From NCBI RefSeq assembly GCF_013911755.1, contig NZ_JACESP010000002.1, positions 186,001 to 250,000 on the forward strand: a stretch of 64,000 nt of DNA. Direction: 5' to 3'. The notes under the pieces were generated by a model. The model did not search any database, was not told the DNA's origin, and saw nothing but the letters and a program-made list of their open reading frames with translations. This stretch comes from Sphingosinicella sp. Lineage in GTDB: Bacteria; Pseudomonadota; Alphaproteobacteria; Sphingomonadales; Sphingomonadaceae. The translations under genes and the position numbers were made by a program. Within the stretch, counting starts at the first letter, position 1. Each line of letters starts with the position of its first letter. Of the stretch, positions 18,945 through 27,676 are shown in pieces.

Positions 18945-20408
18945 CTAGAAACGCGTACGCCAACCGATCTCAATCGCGGTTTTCGCATCGCTGGTGCCGG
19001 GCGTGTTCGGCGCGTCGGTATCGTAGCGGGCCTCGAGGCTGATATCGCCGAACGCGGTGGGGAGTTCGGTACCGACTTCGAAGGCGTTGTACGTCTCGCG
19101 ATTGAGCGAGAGGTTGTTGTTCCGAAGGTTGCTCGTCTTGTTGATGTCGACGCGGCGATAGGTGCCGTAAAAACGCCGATTCTTCGCGTCGGTGACGGAA
19201 AGACCCGCGGTCCAGAGTTCGCTGTCGCCATCGAGGCTGTGGCCGAGCGCGCGGTCGCGGTAGGTGAAGCCATCGAAGTATATGAAATTGTTATACATGC
19301 TGCCCGGATAGGTCTTACCGCCGCCGAGCTTTACCGCAAGCGTGTCGGACCATTCGCCAAGCAGCGTCCAGCTTGCGCCCTGATCGCCGATGGGGCCGGA
19401 CAGCGTGAACCCGGCCATGCGGGAGAACTGCTCGATGAGGAGGTTGTCCTCGTCCTCCGCTTCCCACTCGGTATACGCCTGCACGGCGACATTGCCGATC
19501 ATGCGCGTGTAGCTGATGTCGAAGCCGGCGATCTGATTGCCGGGCTCGTTCAAGGTGCCCGTGTTGTCGGCGTCGCCGATGCCGACGACGGCGTCGAAGA
19601 TGGTGCCGAGCCCGCACGGACGGCCGCTGCCGCAGAGTTGAAGCCCGCGATTGAGGCCGATTTCGAGGCCGGGGACGGGTTCGAACGACAGACGCATTCC
19701 GGCGATCGCCGGGTTGTTGTAGTCCGCGCGCGTTTCGGTCGCGATGCCCGCGAAAATATCGAGCCGCCACGGGCCGAACCAGCGGAGCACCGGGAAGTCG
19801 ATCGGCTCGGGCACCAGCCGCTTGATGCCGACGCGCGGGATCGGGCGGGCGTTGGTGGAGAAGAGCAGCGCGCTGTCGTGGCCCGGGCCCCACCATGTGT
19901 CGACATAGCCGCCGTAAAGCGCCCAGTTGCCGATGGGGAGTGCGAGCGTCGCGGGTTCGAAATGGAAGTCGCGGCCCTGCTGGCCTTCGCGCCAGCCGAC
20001 GCCGTAAGAGATGTAGAGCTTGCCGAGTTCGTGCTCGGCGCGGACCGTGACGTCGCCGTCCTCGCGCGCCGTATCGCCGAAATCACGGACGACCGAAGGC
20101 CGGTTCGTGGCGCGGGCGCGGACCTCGTAGCGGCTCTTCTGCCCGTCACGCTCGGAAAGGATCGTAAGGCGGCGCACGGCGGCGCCCAAGTGCGACGGCA
20201 ACGTCTGGCCCTTGGCGCGCTCAAGTCCTTCGGCGACCTGCGCCCACGGCAGCGGCCATGCGTTGACGGGGCCGCGGATCAGCCCAGCCGCCTTCAGAAG
20301 CTCGACATCGCTGCGGACCTGACGGTCGCCCGCTTCGAGCCACGGCCCGGCGGCGGCGGGCATGGCCGACAGCAGGACGGCGGCGGCCGCTATACCCAGA
20401 GACTTCAT
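18945..20408 (-). CDS. Wzi-like capsule assembly outer-membrane protein
   Basis: Predicted outer-membrane beta-barrel of 487 residues. The signal peptide MKSLGIAAAAVLLSAMPAAA ends near residue 20. A helical N-terminal part (DVELLKAAGLI, AVRRLTILSE) precedes many amphipathic strands, and the protein ends in WRTRF with the C-terminal Phe expected for BamA recognition. GYVDTWWGPGHDSALLFS is characteristic of the Wzi family, which anchors group 1 capsule in E. coli. The ATG overlaps the nucleotidyltransferase stop by ATGA, with GGGGAG upstream, so it belongs to the inositol cluster. Its substrate here is unknown; surface polysaccharide or an inositol-containing glycan are both possible. Confidence 0.82.
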   Translation of the reverse strand: MKSLGIAAAAVLLSAMPAAAGPWLEAGDRQVRSDVELLKAAGLIRGPVNAWPLPWAQVAEGLERAKGQTLPSHLGAAVRRLTILSERDGQKSRYEVRARATNRPSVVRDFGDTAREDGDVTVRAEHELGKLYISYGVGWREGQQGRDFHFEPATLALPIGNWALYGGYVDTWWGPGHDSALLFSTNARPIPRVGIKRLVPEPIDFPVLRWFGPWRLDIFAGIATETRADYNNPAIAGMRLSFEPVPGLEIGLNRGLQLCGSGRPCGLGTIFDAVVGIGDADNTGTLNEPGNQIAGFDISYTRMIGNVAVQAYTEWEAEDEDNLLIEQFSRMAGFTLSGPIGDQGASWTLLGEWSDTLAVKLGGGKTYPGSMYNNFIYFDGFTYRDRALGHSLDGDSELWTAGLSVTDAKNRRFYGTYRRVDINKTSNLRNNNLSLNRETYNAFEVGTELPTAFGDISLEARYDTDAPNTPGTSDAKTAIEIGWRTRF

Positions 20409-21115
20409 GCAGCACACTCCCCTTCCGCGCCGAGCCAGCGCTCCGCAATATCCAGCGCCCGTGCATCATCGACATCGAGCCAAGCGCAATCCCCGGTTTC
20501 GACCGCACGCGCAAGCCCGGACGCGGCGAGCGCGGCAACGCCCTGCGACAGGCTGGGTGCAGGAAGGCCGGCGAGCGCGTCAAACAGCGGTCTGCCGACG
20601 GAGAACACGCCGGTGTCGTAGCCGTTGAACGGTTCGAGATGCTTGCCGATGGCGACGATGGCATCGCCTTCGGTGCGGACGCGCGTGACGTCATCCTCGT
20701 CGATCCACGCGTGGCCGATCCGGCGATCGACGCCGAGCAGCAGTGCGCCGTCGTCGGCGGGCGCCTCCGCCACGGCGCGGTAGAGCGCGGGGTCGACGAG
20801 ATGGTCGGCCATCACCAGCAACGCGCGCGCGGTGATGAAGGGCGCAGCCGCCAGCGCGGACACGCCGTTCGGCAGCGCGGGATCGGCGACGGTGACCGTT
20901 CGAACGGCAAGCGGCAGATTCCACTCGGCAAGGGCCGCTGCGACCTCTTCCGCGCGGTGCCCGAGCACGACCGTGACGTCATCGACGCCCGCTTCGGCAA
21001 GGCGCAAAGCCGTGTGCAGCAGCAGCGGACGCCCCGCGACGACCGCAAGCGGCTTCGACGGGGCGTGACTGCGCAGCCGGCTGCCGAAACCGGCGGCAAG
21101 CACGATGGCCTGCAT
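20405..21115 (-). CDS. Sugar/inositol-phosphate nucleotidyltransferase
   Basis: A 236-residue single-domain NTP transferase. The nucleotide-binding signature LAAGFGSRL with SKPLAVVAGRPLL lies in the first 30 residues, the metal-binding Asp in MADHLVDP, and the C-terminal DVDDARALDIAE resembles CTP:inositol-1-phosphate cytidylyltransferases and LicC-type enzymes. It lies 12 bases after the inositol-phosphate synthase gene, so inositol-1-phosphate is the obvious candidate substrate, making CDP-inositol. Glycerol-, choline- or sugar-phosphate remain alternatives. It overlaps the wzi-like start by four bases. Confidence 0.78.
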   Translation of the reverse strand: MQAIVLAAGFGSRLRSHAPSKPLAVVAGRPLLLHTALRLAEAGVDDVTVVLGHRAEEVAAALAEWNLPLAVRTVTVADPALPNGVSALAAAPFITARALLVMADHLVDPALYRAVAEAPADDGALLLGVDRRIGHAWIDEDDVTRVRTEGDAIVAIGKHLEPFNGYDTGVFSVGRPLFDALAGLPAPSLSQGVAALAASGLARAVETGDCAWLDVDDARALDIAERWLGAEGECAA

Positions 21116-21127
21116 GGGCCGCTGTTC

Positions 21128-22234
21128 CTAGTGCAGCTTGCCGCCGCCGGCGATGAACGCCTCCAGCGCGGCGAAGGCGATGTCGTCGGTCGTCTGGCGC
21201 GGGGGGTGCTTGCAGAAATAGCTGGCAGCCGCATCGATCGGCCCGGCGAGGCCGCGATCGAGCGCGAGCTTCGCACAGCGGATCATGTCGATGGCGACGC
21301 CCGCCGAATTGGGGCTGTCTTCCACCGACAGGCGCAGCTCGAGGTTCATCGGAACGCCGCCGAAGAGCTGACCTTCCATGCGCAAGAAACAGACCTTGTT
21401 GTCGTTCTGCCACGCCACATAGTCCGACGGGCCGACGTGGATGTTCTCGTCATCCATGCGGCGCGCGGCGACCGACTGTACCGCTTCGGTCTTCGACTCC
21501 TTCTTGGAGGCGAGCCGCGTGCGGTTCAGCATGTTCAGGAAGTCCGTGTTGCCGCCAGTGTTGAGCTGGTAGGTCCGGTCGAGCTTCACGCCGCGCTTGG
21601 CGAACAGATCGGTGAGCACGCGGTGGACGATCGTGGCGCCGAGCTGCGCCTTGATGTCGTCGCCGATGATGGGAAGACCCGCATCCGCGAAGCGCTTCGC
21701 CCAGACGGGATCGCTGGCGATGAACACCGGGATGTTGTTGACGAAGGCGACGCCGGCTTCGAGCGCGCATTCGGCATAGAACTCGGTGGCCTTCTGGCTG
21801 CCGACGGGGAGATAGTTCATCAGAACGTCGGCGCGGGTTTCGCGCAGCACGCGCACGACCTCGTCCTTGTCCGCCTCCGCCTCGTCCGCCACGAGGAAGG
21901 TGCGATCATCGGGATAGTCCGCCATGTGCTCGCCGACGCCGTCGAGGAGACGGCCCATGCGGACGCGCGCGCCGGTTTCGGGAACATGATCGCAGAACAC
22001 GGCGGTGCAGTTCGGCTTCGCGAAGATCGCTTCGGCAATATCCATCCCGACCTTGCGGCGGTCGATATCCCAACCGGCAACGAAACGAATGTCCTTCGGA
22101 CGATAACCGCCGAGATCCCAGTGCAGCAGGCCGATCTGTTCGTTCGCGCCGCCGTTCTGATAATGGGCGACCCCCTGAACCAGCGAACTTGCGCAGTTGC
22201 CGATACCAACGACCGCTACTCTAACTTCATGCAT
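21128..22234 (-). CDS. ino1: Myo-inositol-1-phosphate synthase
   Basis: Converts glucose 6-phosphate to L-myo-inositol 1-phosphate using NAD. The 368-residue protein opens with the Rossmann motif VAVVGIGNCASSLVQG, contains NYLPVGSQKATEFYA, FVNNIPVFIASDP, the active-site Lys region PIIGDDIKAQLGATI, and NTGGNTDFLNM. This matches the short prokaryotic/archaeal Ino1 form rather than the 530-residue eukaryotic form. The gene is uncommon in Proteobacteria; its place between a nucleotidyltransferase and a CDP-alcohol phosphotransferase points to an inositol lipid or osmolyte. suhB (inositol monophosphatase family) is 23 kb away in this window. Confidence 0.95.
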   Translation of the reverse strand: MHEVRVAVVGIGNCASSLVQGVAHYQNGGANEQIGLLHWDLGGYRPKDIRFVAGWDIDRRKVGMDIAEAIFAKPNCTAVFCDHVPETGARVRMGRLLDGVGEHMADYPDDRTFLVADEAEADKDEVVRVLRETRADVLMNYLPVGSQKATEFYAECALEAGVAFVNNIPVFIASDPVWAKRFADAGLPIIGDDIKAQLGATIVHRVLTDLFAKRGVKLDRTYQLNTGGNTDFLNMLNRTRLASKKESKTEAVQSVAARRMDDENIHVGPSDYVAWQNDNKVCFLRMEGQLFGGVPMNLELRLSVEDSPNSAGVAIDMIRCAKLALDRGLAGPIDAAASYFCKHPPRQTTDDIAFAALEAFIAGGGKLH

Positions 22235-22276
22235 GGGAAAGATCCTGAGACGCGTCTACTGCGCGGTTGAACACGA

Positions 22277-23635
22277 TCACTTAGCGTTGCCAGCAGAATC
22301 GGGCAAGAATGTGTAGGCCGTCTTTGCAAAGTTCGCGGCGATTTGATCGCTGTTTTCGCTGCCATACTCCTGAAGCCGGACAAAGAAGCGCGCCTGCATG
22401 ACGAAAAAGGTGATCGCGCTGTACGCTGCGATCATCGCAAAGCCCGCATACCAGGCGCCAAACGCCGCGAACGGCAAAAGGCTCCAGAAGAACGTATTGC
22501 GGCGCCCGGCGACGAGACGGAACCGCCGTTCGAACGCGCCGGCGTCGTCGATCTGCTTGCCCGTGAAGCGCCGGAAGAACTCGCCCTGCACGGCTTCCGC
22601 GAGCGCGAAGCCCACGCAGATCGCGGCGAGCGGCCATGCGCCGCCATGCCCGATCGAATTGAAATAATAAGCGAGTGCCGCGAACCAGCCGTACTCGACG
22701 ACCTTGTCCGCGACATGTTCGAGGTCGCCCCATTTCGAGAACTCGACGCGCGTGCGCGCAAGCTTGCCGTCCACGCCGTCGAGCGGCCCGATGATGAGCG
22801 CGAGGATGAGGCCGATCCACAAATGGCCGAGCGCGAACGCCGCCATCGCCGCGAGGCCAAGCAGGAACACGCCCACCGAAATCATGTTGGGCGTAAGCGG
22901 GGTCGGGAGCAGCAGGCGCGTGAGCAGGTTTTCGATCGGCGGGTGAATGAAGCGCGCGGGCCAATCGAGGATGCCCTTCTGCGCGGCGGCGAGTGCGTCG
23001 TTGGTCGCTGCATCGGCGGACGCGGCATCGACGGCGCGGCGCCATTGCAGCGGCACCTCGCGCCGCCGCGACGGACAATAAGCGGGGATACGCCCGACCT
23101 CTACTGGCGTATGCGGCCCCTCCCCCAGCGCCGAGCGCACCAGCGTCGCCTGCATGTCCCAGTCGCCGAGGCGGCCCGCGACGCTGCGAACGAGGCGCCC
23201 CGGAAAGCGCGCGAGCCCCGCGAAGAAGCGGTCCGACGCGATTCGCTCCGCGGCGATCGGTCGTTCGTCCGCCTCCATCCAGACGCCGAGCACGACATCT
23301 CCGGTCGCCCACGCGACGGCAGCGATCGCACGCTCATCGGCGACGAGGCCTTCATCGAGTGAGAGCACACTGTCTTCCTCGCGGATCGCGGCACGAACGC
23401 CGTCGCCGCCGTGAACGACCTCGACCCCCGGCGTCGCACGCCGTGCGCGGTCGAGCGCGGCAGCGAGGCGCGGCGTCACGCGCTCCACCATGACGACGAC
23501 GCGCTCCGCACCCGCGCGGCGGCACTGGCGGATCTGACGATCCACCGAGGCGATTCCCGTGATGCCGAGCGCGGCCAGCGGTTCGTCCGCTCCGGCGCTG
23601 AAATGATGGGCATAGAGCAGCGCCACAAGCGCCAT
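22277..23635 (-). CDS. Nucleotidyltransferase-like / CDP-alcohol phosphotransferase fusion
   Basis: A 452-residue two-part protein. Residues 1 to about 200 resemble a MobA/IPCT-like nucleotidyltransferase (GITGIASVDRQIRQCRRAG, then AERVVVMVE) but lack the LAAGxGxRL signature; the expected KPL is EPL, so this half is probably catalytically dead. Residues about 270-445 form a membrane CDP-alcohol phosphotransferase with several helices, starting after PTPLTPNMISV. Its motif reads DGVDGKLAR, eight residues, G, then His at +4 and Lys at +8 where the family has two Asp. The layout copies the archaeal bifunctional IPCT/DIPPS enzyme. ATG 23633-23635 is chosen for GGAG upstream; the frame is open 34 codons further. 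Confidence 0.82.
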   Translation of the reverse strand: MALVALLYAHHFSAGADEPLAALGITGIASVDRQIRQCRRAGAERVVVMVERVTPRLAAALDRARRATPGVEVVHGGDGVRAAIREEDSVLSLDEGLVADERAIAAVAWATGDVVLGVWMEADERPIAAERIASDRFFAGLARFPGRLVRSVAGRLGDWDMQATLVRSALGEGPHTPVEVGRIPAYCPSRRREVPLQWRRAVDAASADAATNDALAAAQKGILDWPARFIHPPIENLLTRLLLPTPLTPNMISVGVFLLGLAAMAAFALGHLWIGLILALIIGPLDGVDGKLARTRVEFSKWGDLEHVADKVVEYGWFAALAYYFNSIGHGGAWPLAAICVGFALAEAVQGEFFRRFTGKQIDDAGAFERRFRLVAGRRNTFFWSLLPFAAFGAWYAGFAMIAAYSAITFFVMQARFFVRLQEYGSENSDQIAANFAKTAYTFLPDSAGNAK

Positions 23636-23724
23636 CGACGTCTCCGGGTCTGAATGGATGGCGGACCATAAGGGCAAGCAAGTGGACTTGCCAACACTCC
23701 CCGGAGCAGCGCACATCGCACACG

Positions 23725-24549
23725 ATGCATTCCACAATCGACACGGCAGACGGCGGGCGCCCGCGCGGCATAGAGGAACCGCTGAACATCGCGGTCATTC
23801 ACCCGGTGTCGCGGGCACTGCTGCCGATTGCGGTGAAGCTTCATATTCCGCCCAACGCCATTTCGATCGCCGGAATCGGCTTCGGCATCGTCGCCGCGTG
23901 GGCTTACTTCCAGTATGAGAAGCCGGTGATGGCGCTCGCCGGATTCGCGGCGATGCTTGCCTGGCACGTCTTCGACGGCCTCGACGGCATGACGGCGCGC
24001 GCGACGGGACGCAGCAGCGATTTCGGGCGGTTCCTGGATGGCTTCTGCGACTACAGCGTGTTCATCCTCGTCTATCTGAGCCTGGCGTTCAGCGCCGCCG
24101 AACATGTGGGAATCGCGGTCAGCCTGTCGCTCGCGGTCGCTGCGGGCGCCGCGCATGTCGTGCAGGCGGCGTGGTACGAGCTTCAACGCGAAGTGTTCAT
24201 CCGGCGCAGCGCGGGCCAGCCGGGCATTGCGCCGCGCGAGGCCGTGGGCGGCTTCCTCGAAGTCGGCTACAACGCGCTTCAGGCGAAGCTGATGCCGGGG
24301 GCGCATGCGCTCGATGCCGCGCTCGGCGCCGATCCGGCGCTGCGCGCGCGCTATATCGAAAGGCTTCGACCTGTGCTCGCGGGCGCCACGATCCTGGGCG
24401 CGAGCGGACGCACGTCCGCGATTTTCGTCGCGTGCCTGGCCGGAAGCCCGCTCTGGTACTGGCTTTGGGAAATCCTCGGCCTCAGCCTCGCAGCGGTTCT
24501 GATCGAACGCGTGCGCCGGCAACGTGAAGCCACGTTTCTAGAATCTTGA
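23725..24549 (+). CDS. CDP-alcohol phosphatidyltransferase
   Basis: A 274-residue integral membrane enzyme that should transfer a phospho-alcohol from a CDP-alcohol to a hydroxyl acceptor, releasing CMP. The motif DGLDGMTARATGRSSDFGRF continues LDGFCD and is complete, with all four Asp of D-x2-DG-x2-AR-x8-G-x3-D-x3-D. About six hydrophobic helices follow. It is divergent from the fusion gene across 89 bases, so both promoters share that gap. A CDP-inositol:lipid or phosphatidylinositol-phosphate synthase role is inferred from ino1 nearby. A hydrophilic insert at about residues 150-215 is long for the family. Confidence 0.85.
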   Translation: MHSTIDTADGGRPRGIEEPLNIAVIHPVSRALLPIAVKLHIPPNAISIAGIGFGIVAAWAYFQYEKPVMALAGFAAMLAWHVFDGLDGMTARATGRSSDFGRFLDGFCDYSVFILVYLSLAFSAAEHVGIAVSLSLAVAAGAAHVVQAAWYELQREVFIRRSAGQPGIAPREAVGGFLEVGYNALQAKLMPGAHALDAALGADPALRARYIERLRPVLAGATILGASGRTSAIFVACLAGSPLWYWLWEILGLSLAAVLIERVRRQREATFLES

Positions 24550-24846
24550 GAAACGCAGGATTTCGGAGTCGAGACGCGCAAGGAGTGCGCTGTCGCCAGG
24601 GGCCGACAGCTCGGCAAGCAGCGCGATCGCGCCGATGGCCTCCGCGCCGATAGACTGCGCCGCGCCTTTCAGGCGGTGCGCGGCGGCTTTCCAGCCCGCC
24701 CGATCCTTCGCGGCGCGCAGGTCGGCGGCGTAGGCGGGCAAATTTTCGCGGAATTCCGACATCAGATCGTCGAACAACGCCGTATCCCCGCCCGTGATTT
24801 CGAGCAGGCGGTGCGGCAGGAAAGCGGGGGCGGATTCGGGGTTCAT
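24538..24846 (-). CDS. Stand-alone Hpt phosphotransfer protein
   Basis: A 102-residue helical protein with the Hpt signature AAHRLKGAAQSIGAEAIG; the His in HRLKGAA is the phospho-acceptor. The N-terminus (PHRLLEITGGDTALFDDLMSEF) matches helix A/B of Hpt domains. It relays phosphate between a hybrid kinase and a response regulator, neither of which is adjacent. ATG 24844-24846 is chosen because the upstream ten codons look non-coding. Its 3' end overlaps the convergent phosphotransferase gene by 12 bases. Confidence 0.85.
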   Translation of the reverse strand: MNPESAPAFLPHRLLEITGGDTALFDDLMSEFRENLPAYAADLRAAKDRAGWKAAAHRLKGAAQSIGAEAIGAIALLAELSAPGDSALLARLDSEILRFSRF

Positions 24847-24979
24847 GCGCCCATGTTCGACGACGAGTGTTAACAAACTGTCGACAAATGCCGATTGCCG
24901 GGCTGTCCTGTCCGCACGGGCGATGATAGACAGGTGCGCAAGGGGTTTTCACACACAGGTTTCGCGGGGGTCGTGCACC

Positions 24980-27331
24980 ATGAGTCCAGTCGGTCGGCGG
25001 TCGTTTCCGGAAAAGCTTCCGCCGGACTACGCATGGCAGCAGAACGCCGTGCCCGACGCCGCGCCGGATACGTCAGCGCCGATGAAGCGCCTGCGCCAGA
25101 TGGATGACGAGGCCATAGATGAGGCCGTGCCGACATTTTCGAGCCGCGTGCTGCTGTTCGCCTCGCTGGCCTCGCTCGCCTGGCTGGCGCTTGCCGCCGC
25201 CGTCGTCTGGCTGATCGCCGGTTCGGCGGGTGTTGGCGCGCTGACGCTGACCGAATGGGCGGGCGTCGCTGGCGGTGTCGCGGCGCCGCTTTCGGCGATC
25301 TGGCTGATCGCGCTCGTCGCCGCGCGCGTCTGGCCGGGGCAACAGCGCGAAATGCTCGCGCGAATCGAAGCCGCCGAAGAACGCTTCGCGCTGACGGCGC
25401 GCGAAACGCGCACGCAGCTTGAAAGCATCGATTCGGTGCTGGCGGCCGTGACCCTGCGCGTCGAAGGTCTGCGCAAGGTGTTCGCCGACGAGGTTGAAGG
25501 CTTCGTCAGCGCCACCGACGCCGCCGTTCACCGCACGCGCACGCTTGCGGGGACGCTCGCCGAAGACCGTGCCGCGATCGACGCCAGTTCTGCAGCGCTC
25601 GCGGAGAGCAGCGACAAGGCGCGCGCCAGCTTCGATTCGCTTGCCAGCGCGCTGCCCGAAGCCGAAGCGCAGGTGAACCGCATCGCGGGGCTGCTCGCGA
25701 CGAGCGCCACCGATGCACGCACGCAGCTTCAGGAAACCGAAGACCTGCTCGCCGCGGTGTGGGCACGGAGCGAGGAAGCGGGCGCGCAGGCCAAGGCCGC
25801 GACCGCAAGCCTCACCAGCGTGATTTCCGCCATCGCCACCTCCGCCGGCGAGGCGGAAGGCCGGCTCGGCAGCTATGCCGCCACACTTGAAGCGAGCGGC
25901 GATGCCGCGCTCGCCAAAACCGGCGAGGCGCTGGAAGCGACGCGCGCCGGGGTCGAAGCACAGACCGCGGCGCTCGCTGCAGCGATCTCGCGGACCTCGC
26001 TCGATCTTGAAGACATCGGCGGCCGTGCGATCGAAACCATCGCAAACCGGATCACGGGCATCGCCGAGCACGTTTCCGAACTGAGCCGCCGCATCGCCGA
26101 GCAGGACGCAGGCAGCCGCGGTTTCCTCGACACGGTCGAGCGCGGTTTCAGCGTGCTCGACGCCAAGCTCGGCAATGCCGCGAATTCGAGCGAGAGCGTG
26201 CTTGCCAGCCTCTCGGCGCGGATCGGGCAGGTGCGCGGTGAGATCGATTCGCTCTCCACGCCGCTCGGCGCCACGCGCGGCGCGGCGAAAGAGATCGGCG
26301 ATTCGCTCGCCGCCGTGCGCGAAGCGACAGAACAGGCGCTCGCCTCTTTGTCTGATGGCGTTCCCGCCAGCGCCGAAAAGGGTCTCGGTGCGATCGACGC
26401 TCTGCGCGGTTCGGTGGCGAACCTCTCGCAGGATGTCGACCGGGTGGCGGAACGCGCCGCCGCCATCAACATGCCGATCGCCGCGGGACGCAAGGCGATC
26501 GACGAACTGCTCGATGGGCTGGAAGACCAGCGCGAAAGCCTCGAAGCCGTGGTGGCCAAGGTGCGCGGCGAGATCGAGACCGCGCAGGGCATCCTGTCGG
26601 GCGTCGAACGCTCGGCGGAAAGCACCGCGCTCAGCGCGACGACGCAGTTGATCGACGCGCTCGGGCGCGTGCGTGAGGTCGCGGCGCAGACGGCCGGAAC
26701 GGTGAAAACGGCGCTCGAAGCGGTCGTCGAGGAGGCGCGCGAGGCGCTGACCAAGGCATCGCGCGAGGCTGTGCGCCAGAGCGCGATCGAGCCGGTGGAA
26801 ACGCAGATCAAAGCGCTGGAAGCGGCGGGCCAGCGCAGCGCCGACGCCGCGCAGGCCGCCGCCGAGCGACTGTCGCGCCAGCTCGTCTCCGTCGCCGAGA
26901 CGGCGGCCGCGATCGAAACGCGCGTGAACGAGGCGGACTCGCACCTCGACGCGGCGCTTCGGAAGGACATCGGCCGCCAGTCCGAACTGCTCGTCGAAGC
27001 GCTCAACAGCGCCTCGATCGATATCGCCAAGGGGCTTTCGGCGGAGGTCACCGAGACGGCGTGGAAGCAGTATCTGGCGGGCGAACGCGGTGTTTTCTCA
27101 CGCCGCGCCGTGCAGCTCCTCACGAACCGCGACGCCAAGGAAGTCACGCGCCGCTACAGCGAAGACGCCGAGTTCCGCGATGGCGTGCGCCGCTATATCC
27201 ACGATTTCGAGGCGATGCTCCGTCGCTTCAACGCGGACCGCGACGGCAACGCGCTTTCGATGACGCTGCTGTCGTCCGACCTTGGCAAACTCTACGTGGC
27301 GCTGGCGCAGGCGACGGAGCGGCTGCGCTGA
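24980..27331 (+). CDS. Membrane-anchored long coiled-coil protein
   Basis: I cannot assign a function. The 783-residue protein has a short cytoplasmic N-terminus, two membrane helices at about residues 53-80 and 90-113, then roughly 550 residues of Ala/Glu/Arg-rich helix with heptad-like spacing and repeated short phrases (ASLTSVISAIATSAGEAE, AIETRVNEADSHL). The C-terminal 100 residues differ and look globular: WKQYLAGERGVFSRRAVQLL, then YIHDFEAMLRRFN and LSSDLGKLYVALAQA. Homologues in alphaproteobacteria are often labelled ATPase or kinesin-like without an ATP motif; I see no Walker A. ATG 24980 gives a sensible N-terminus; the open frame upstream overlaps the Hpt gene. Confidence 0.8.
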   Translation: MSPVGRRSFPEKLPPDYAWQQNAVPDAAPDTSAPMKRLRQMDDEAIDEAVPTFSSRVLLFASLASLAWLALAAAVVWLIAGSAGVGALTLTEWAGVAGGVAAPLSAIWLIALVAARVWPGQQREMLARIEAAEERFALTARETRTQLESIDSVLAAVTLRVEGLRKVFADEVEGFVSATDAAVHRTRTLAGTLAEDRAAIDASSAALAESSDKARASFDSLASALPEAEAQVNRIAGLLATSATDARTQLQETEDLLAAVWARSEEAGAQAKAATASLTSVISAIATSAGEAEGRLGSYAATLEASGDAALAKTGEALEATRAGVEAQTAALAAAISRTSLDLEDIGGRAIETIANRITGIAEHVSELSRRIAEQDAGSRGFLDTVERGFSVLDAKLGNAANSSESVLASLSARIGQVRGEIDSLSTPLGATRGAAKEIGDSLAAVREATEQALASLSDGVPASAEKGLGAIDALRGSVANLSQDVDRVAERAAAINMPIAAGRKAIDELLDGLEDQRESLEAVVAKVRGEIETAQGILSGVERSAESTALSATTQLIDALGRVREVAAQTAGTVKTALEAVVEEAREALTKASREAVRQSAIEPVETQIKALEAAGQRSADAAQAAAERLSRQLVSVAETAAAIETRVNEADSHLDAALRKDIGRQSELLVEALNSASIDIAKGLSAEVTETAWKQYLAGERGVFSRRAVQLLTNRDAKEVTRRYSEDAEFRDGVRRYIHDFEAMLRRFNADRDGNALSMTLLSSDLGKLYVALAQATERLR

Positions 27332-27427
27332 GCTTCATCGTATCGGGCGGCGCAGTTGTGCGTCCCCCGACTTCGCTCGGAATGATGGACGTAAAGTAAA
27401 ACGCTGTTCGCGCACGCGGCGCCCAGC

Positions 27428-27676
27428 TTAGTTCGGCATGAAGTCGAGGTAGCCCGCTTCACCCAGCCACCAGACGCCGGCCATCAGGACGGCCGAAATG
27501 AGCGTCGTCCAGAGCAGCTTCTTGGCGAGCATCGGGTGCGCGGGCGCGCTGTCGGCCTGACCCCTTACCTTGTTCTCGCCGGCTTCGTCGGCCGTGCGGA
27601 CACCGAACGGGAGAACCGCGAACAGCGTGACCGTCCAGATCAGAAGATAGATCGCGAGTATCGACCCCCAGCCCAT
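27428..27676 (-). CDS. DUF1467 small membrane protein
   Basis: An 82-residue protein with two membrane helices (about 5-25 and 52-72) separated by a polar loop containing FGVRTADEAGE, typical of DUF1467. Function unknown. The family is frequent in alphaproteobacteria at the end of the nuo-birA-coaX-rnj series, as here. Its ATG shares one base with the ribonuclease J stop (TGATG), so it is translationally coupled. Confidence 0.85.
   Translation of the reverse strand: MGWGSILAIYLLIWTVTLFAVLPFGVRTADEAGENKVRGQADSAPAHPMLAKKLLWTTLISAVLMAGVWWLGEAGYLDFMPN

Noticed and set aside
25073-26944. Open frame of 623 codons on the minus strand
   Set aside because: Antisense to the coiled-coil gene; composition mirrors its Ala/Glu/Arg codons.
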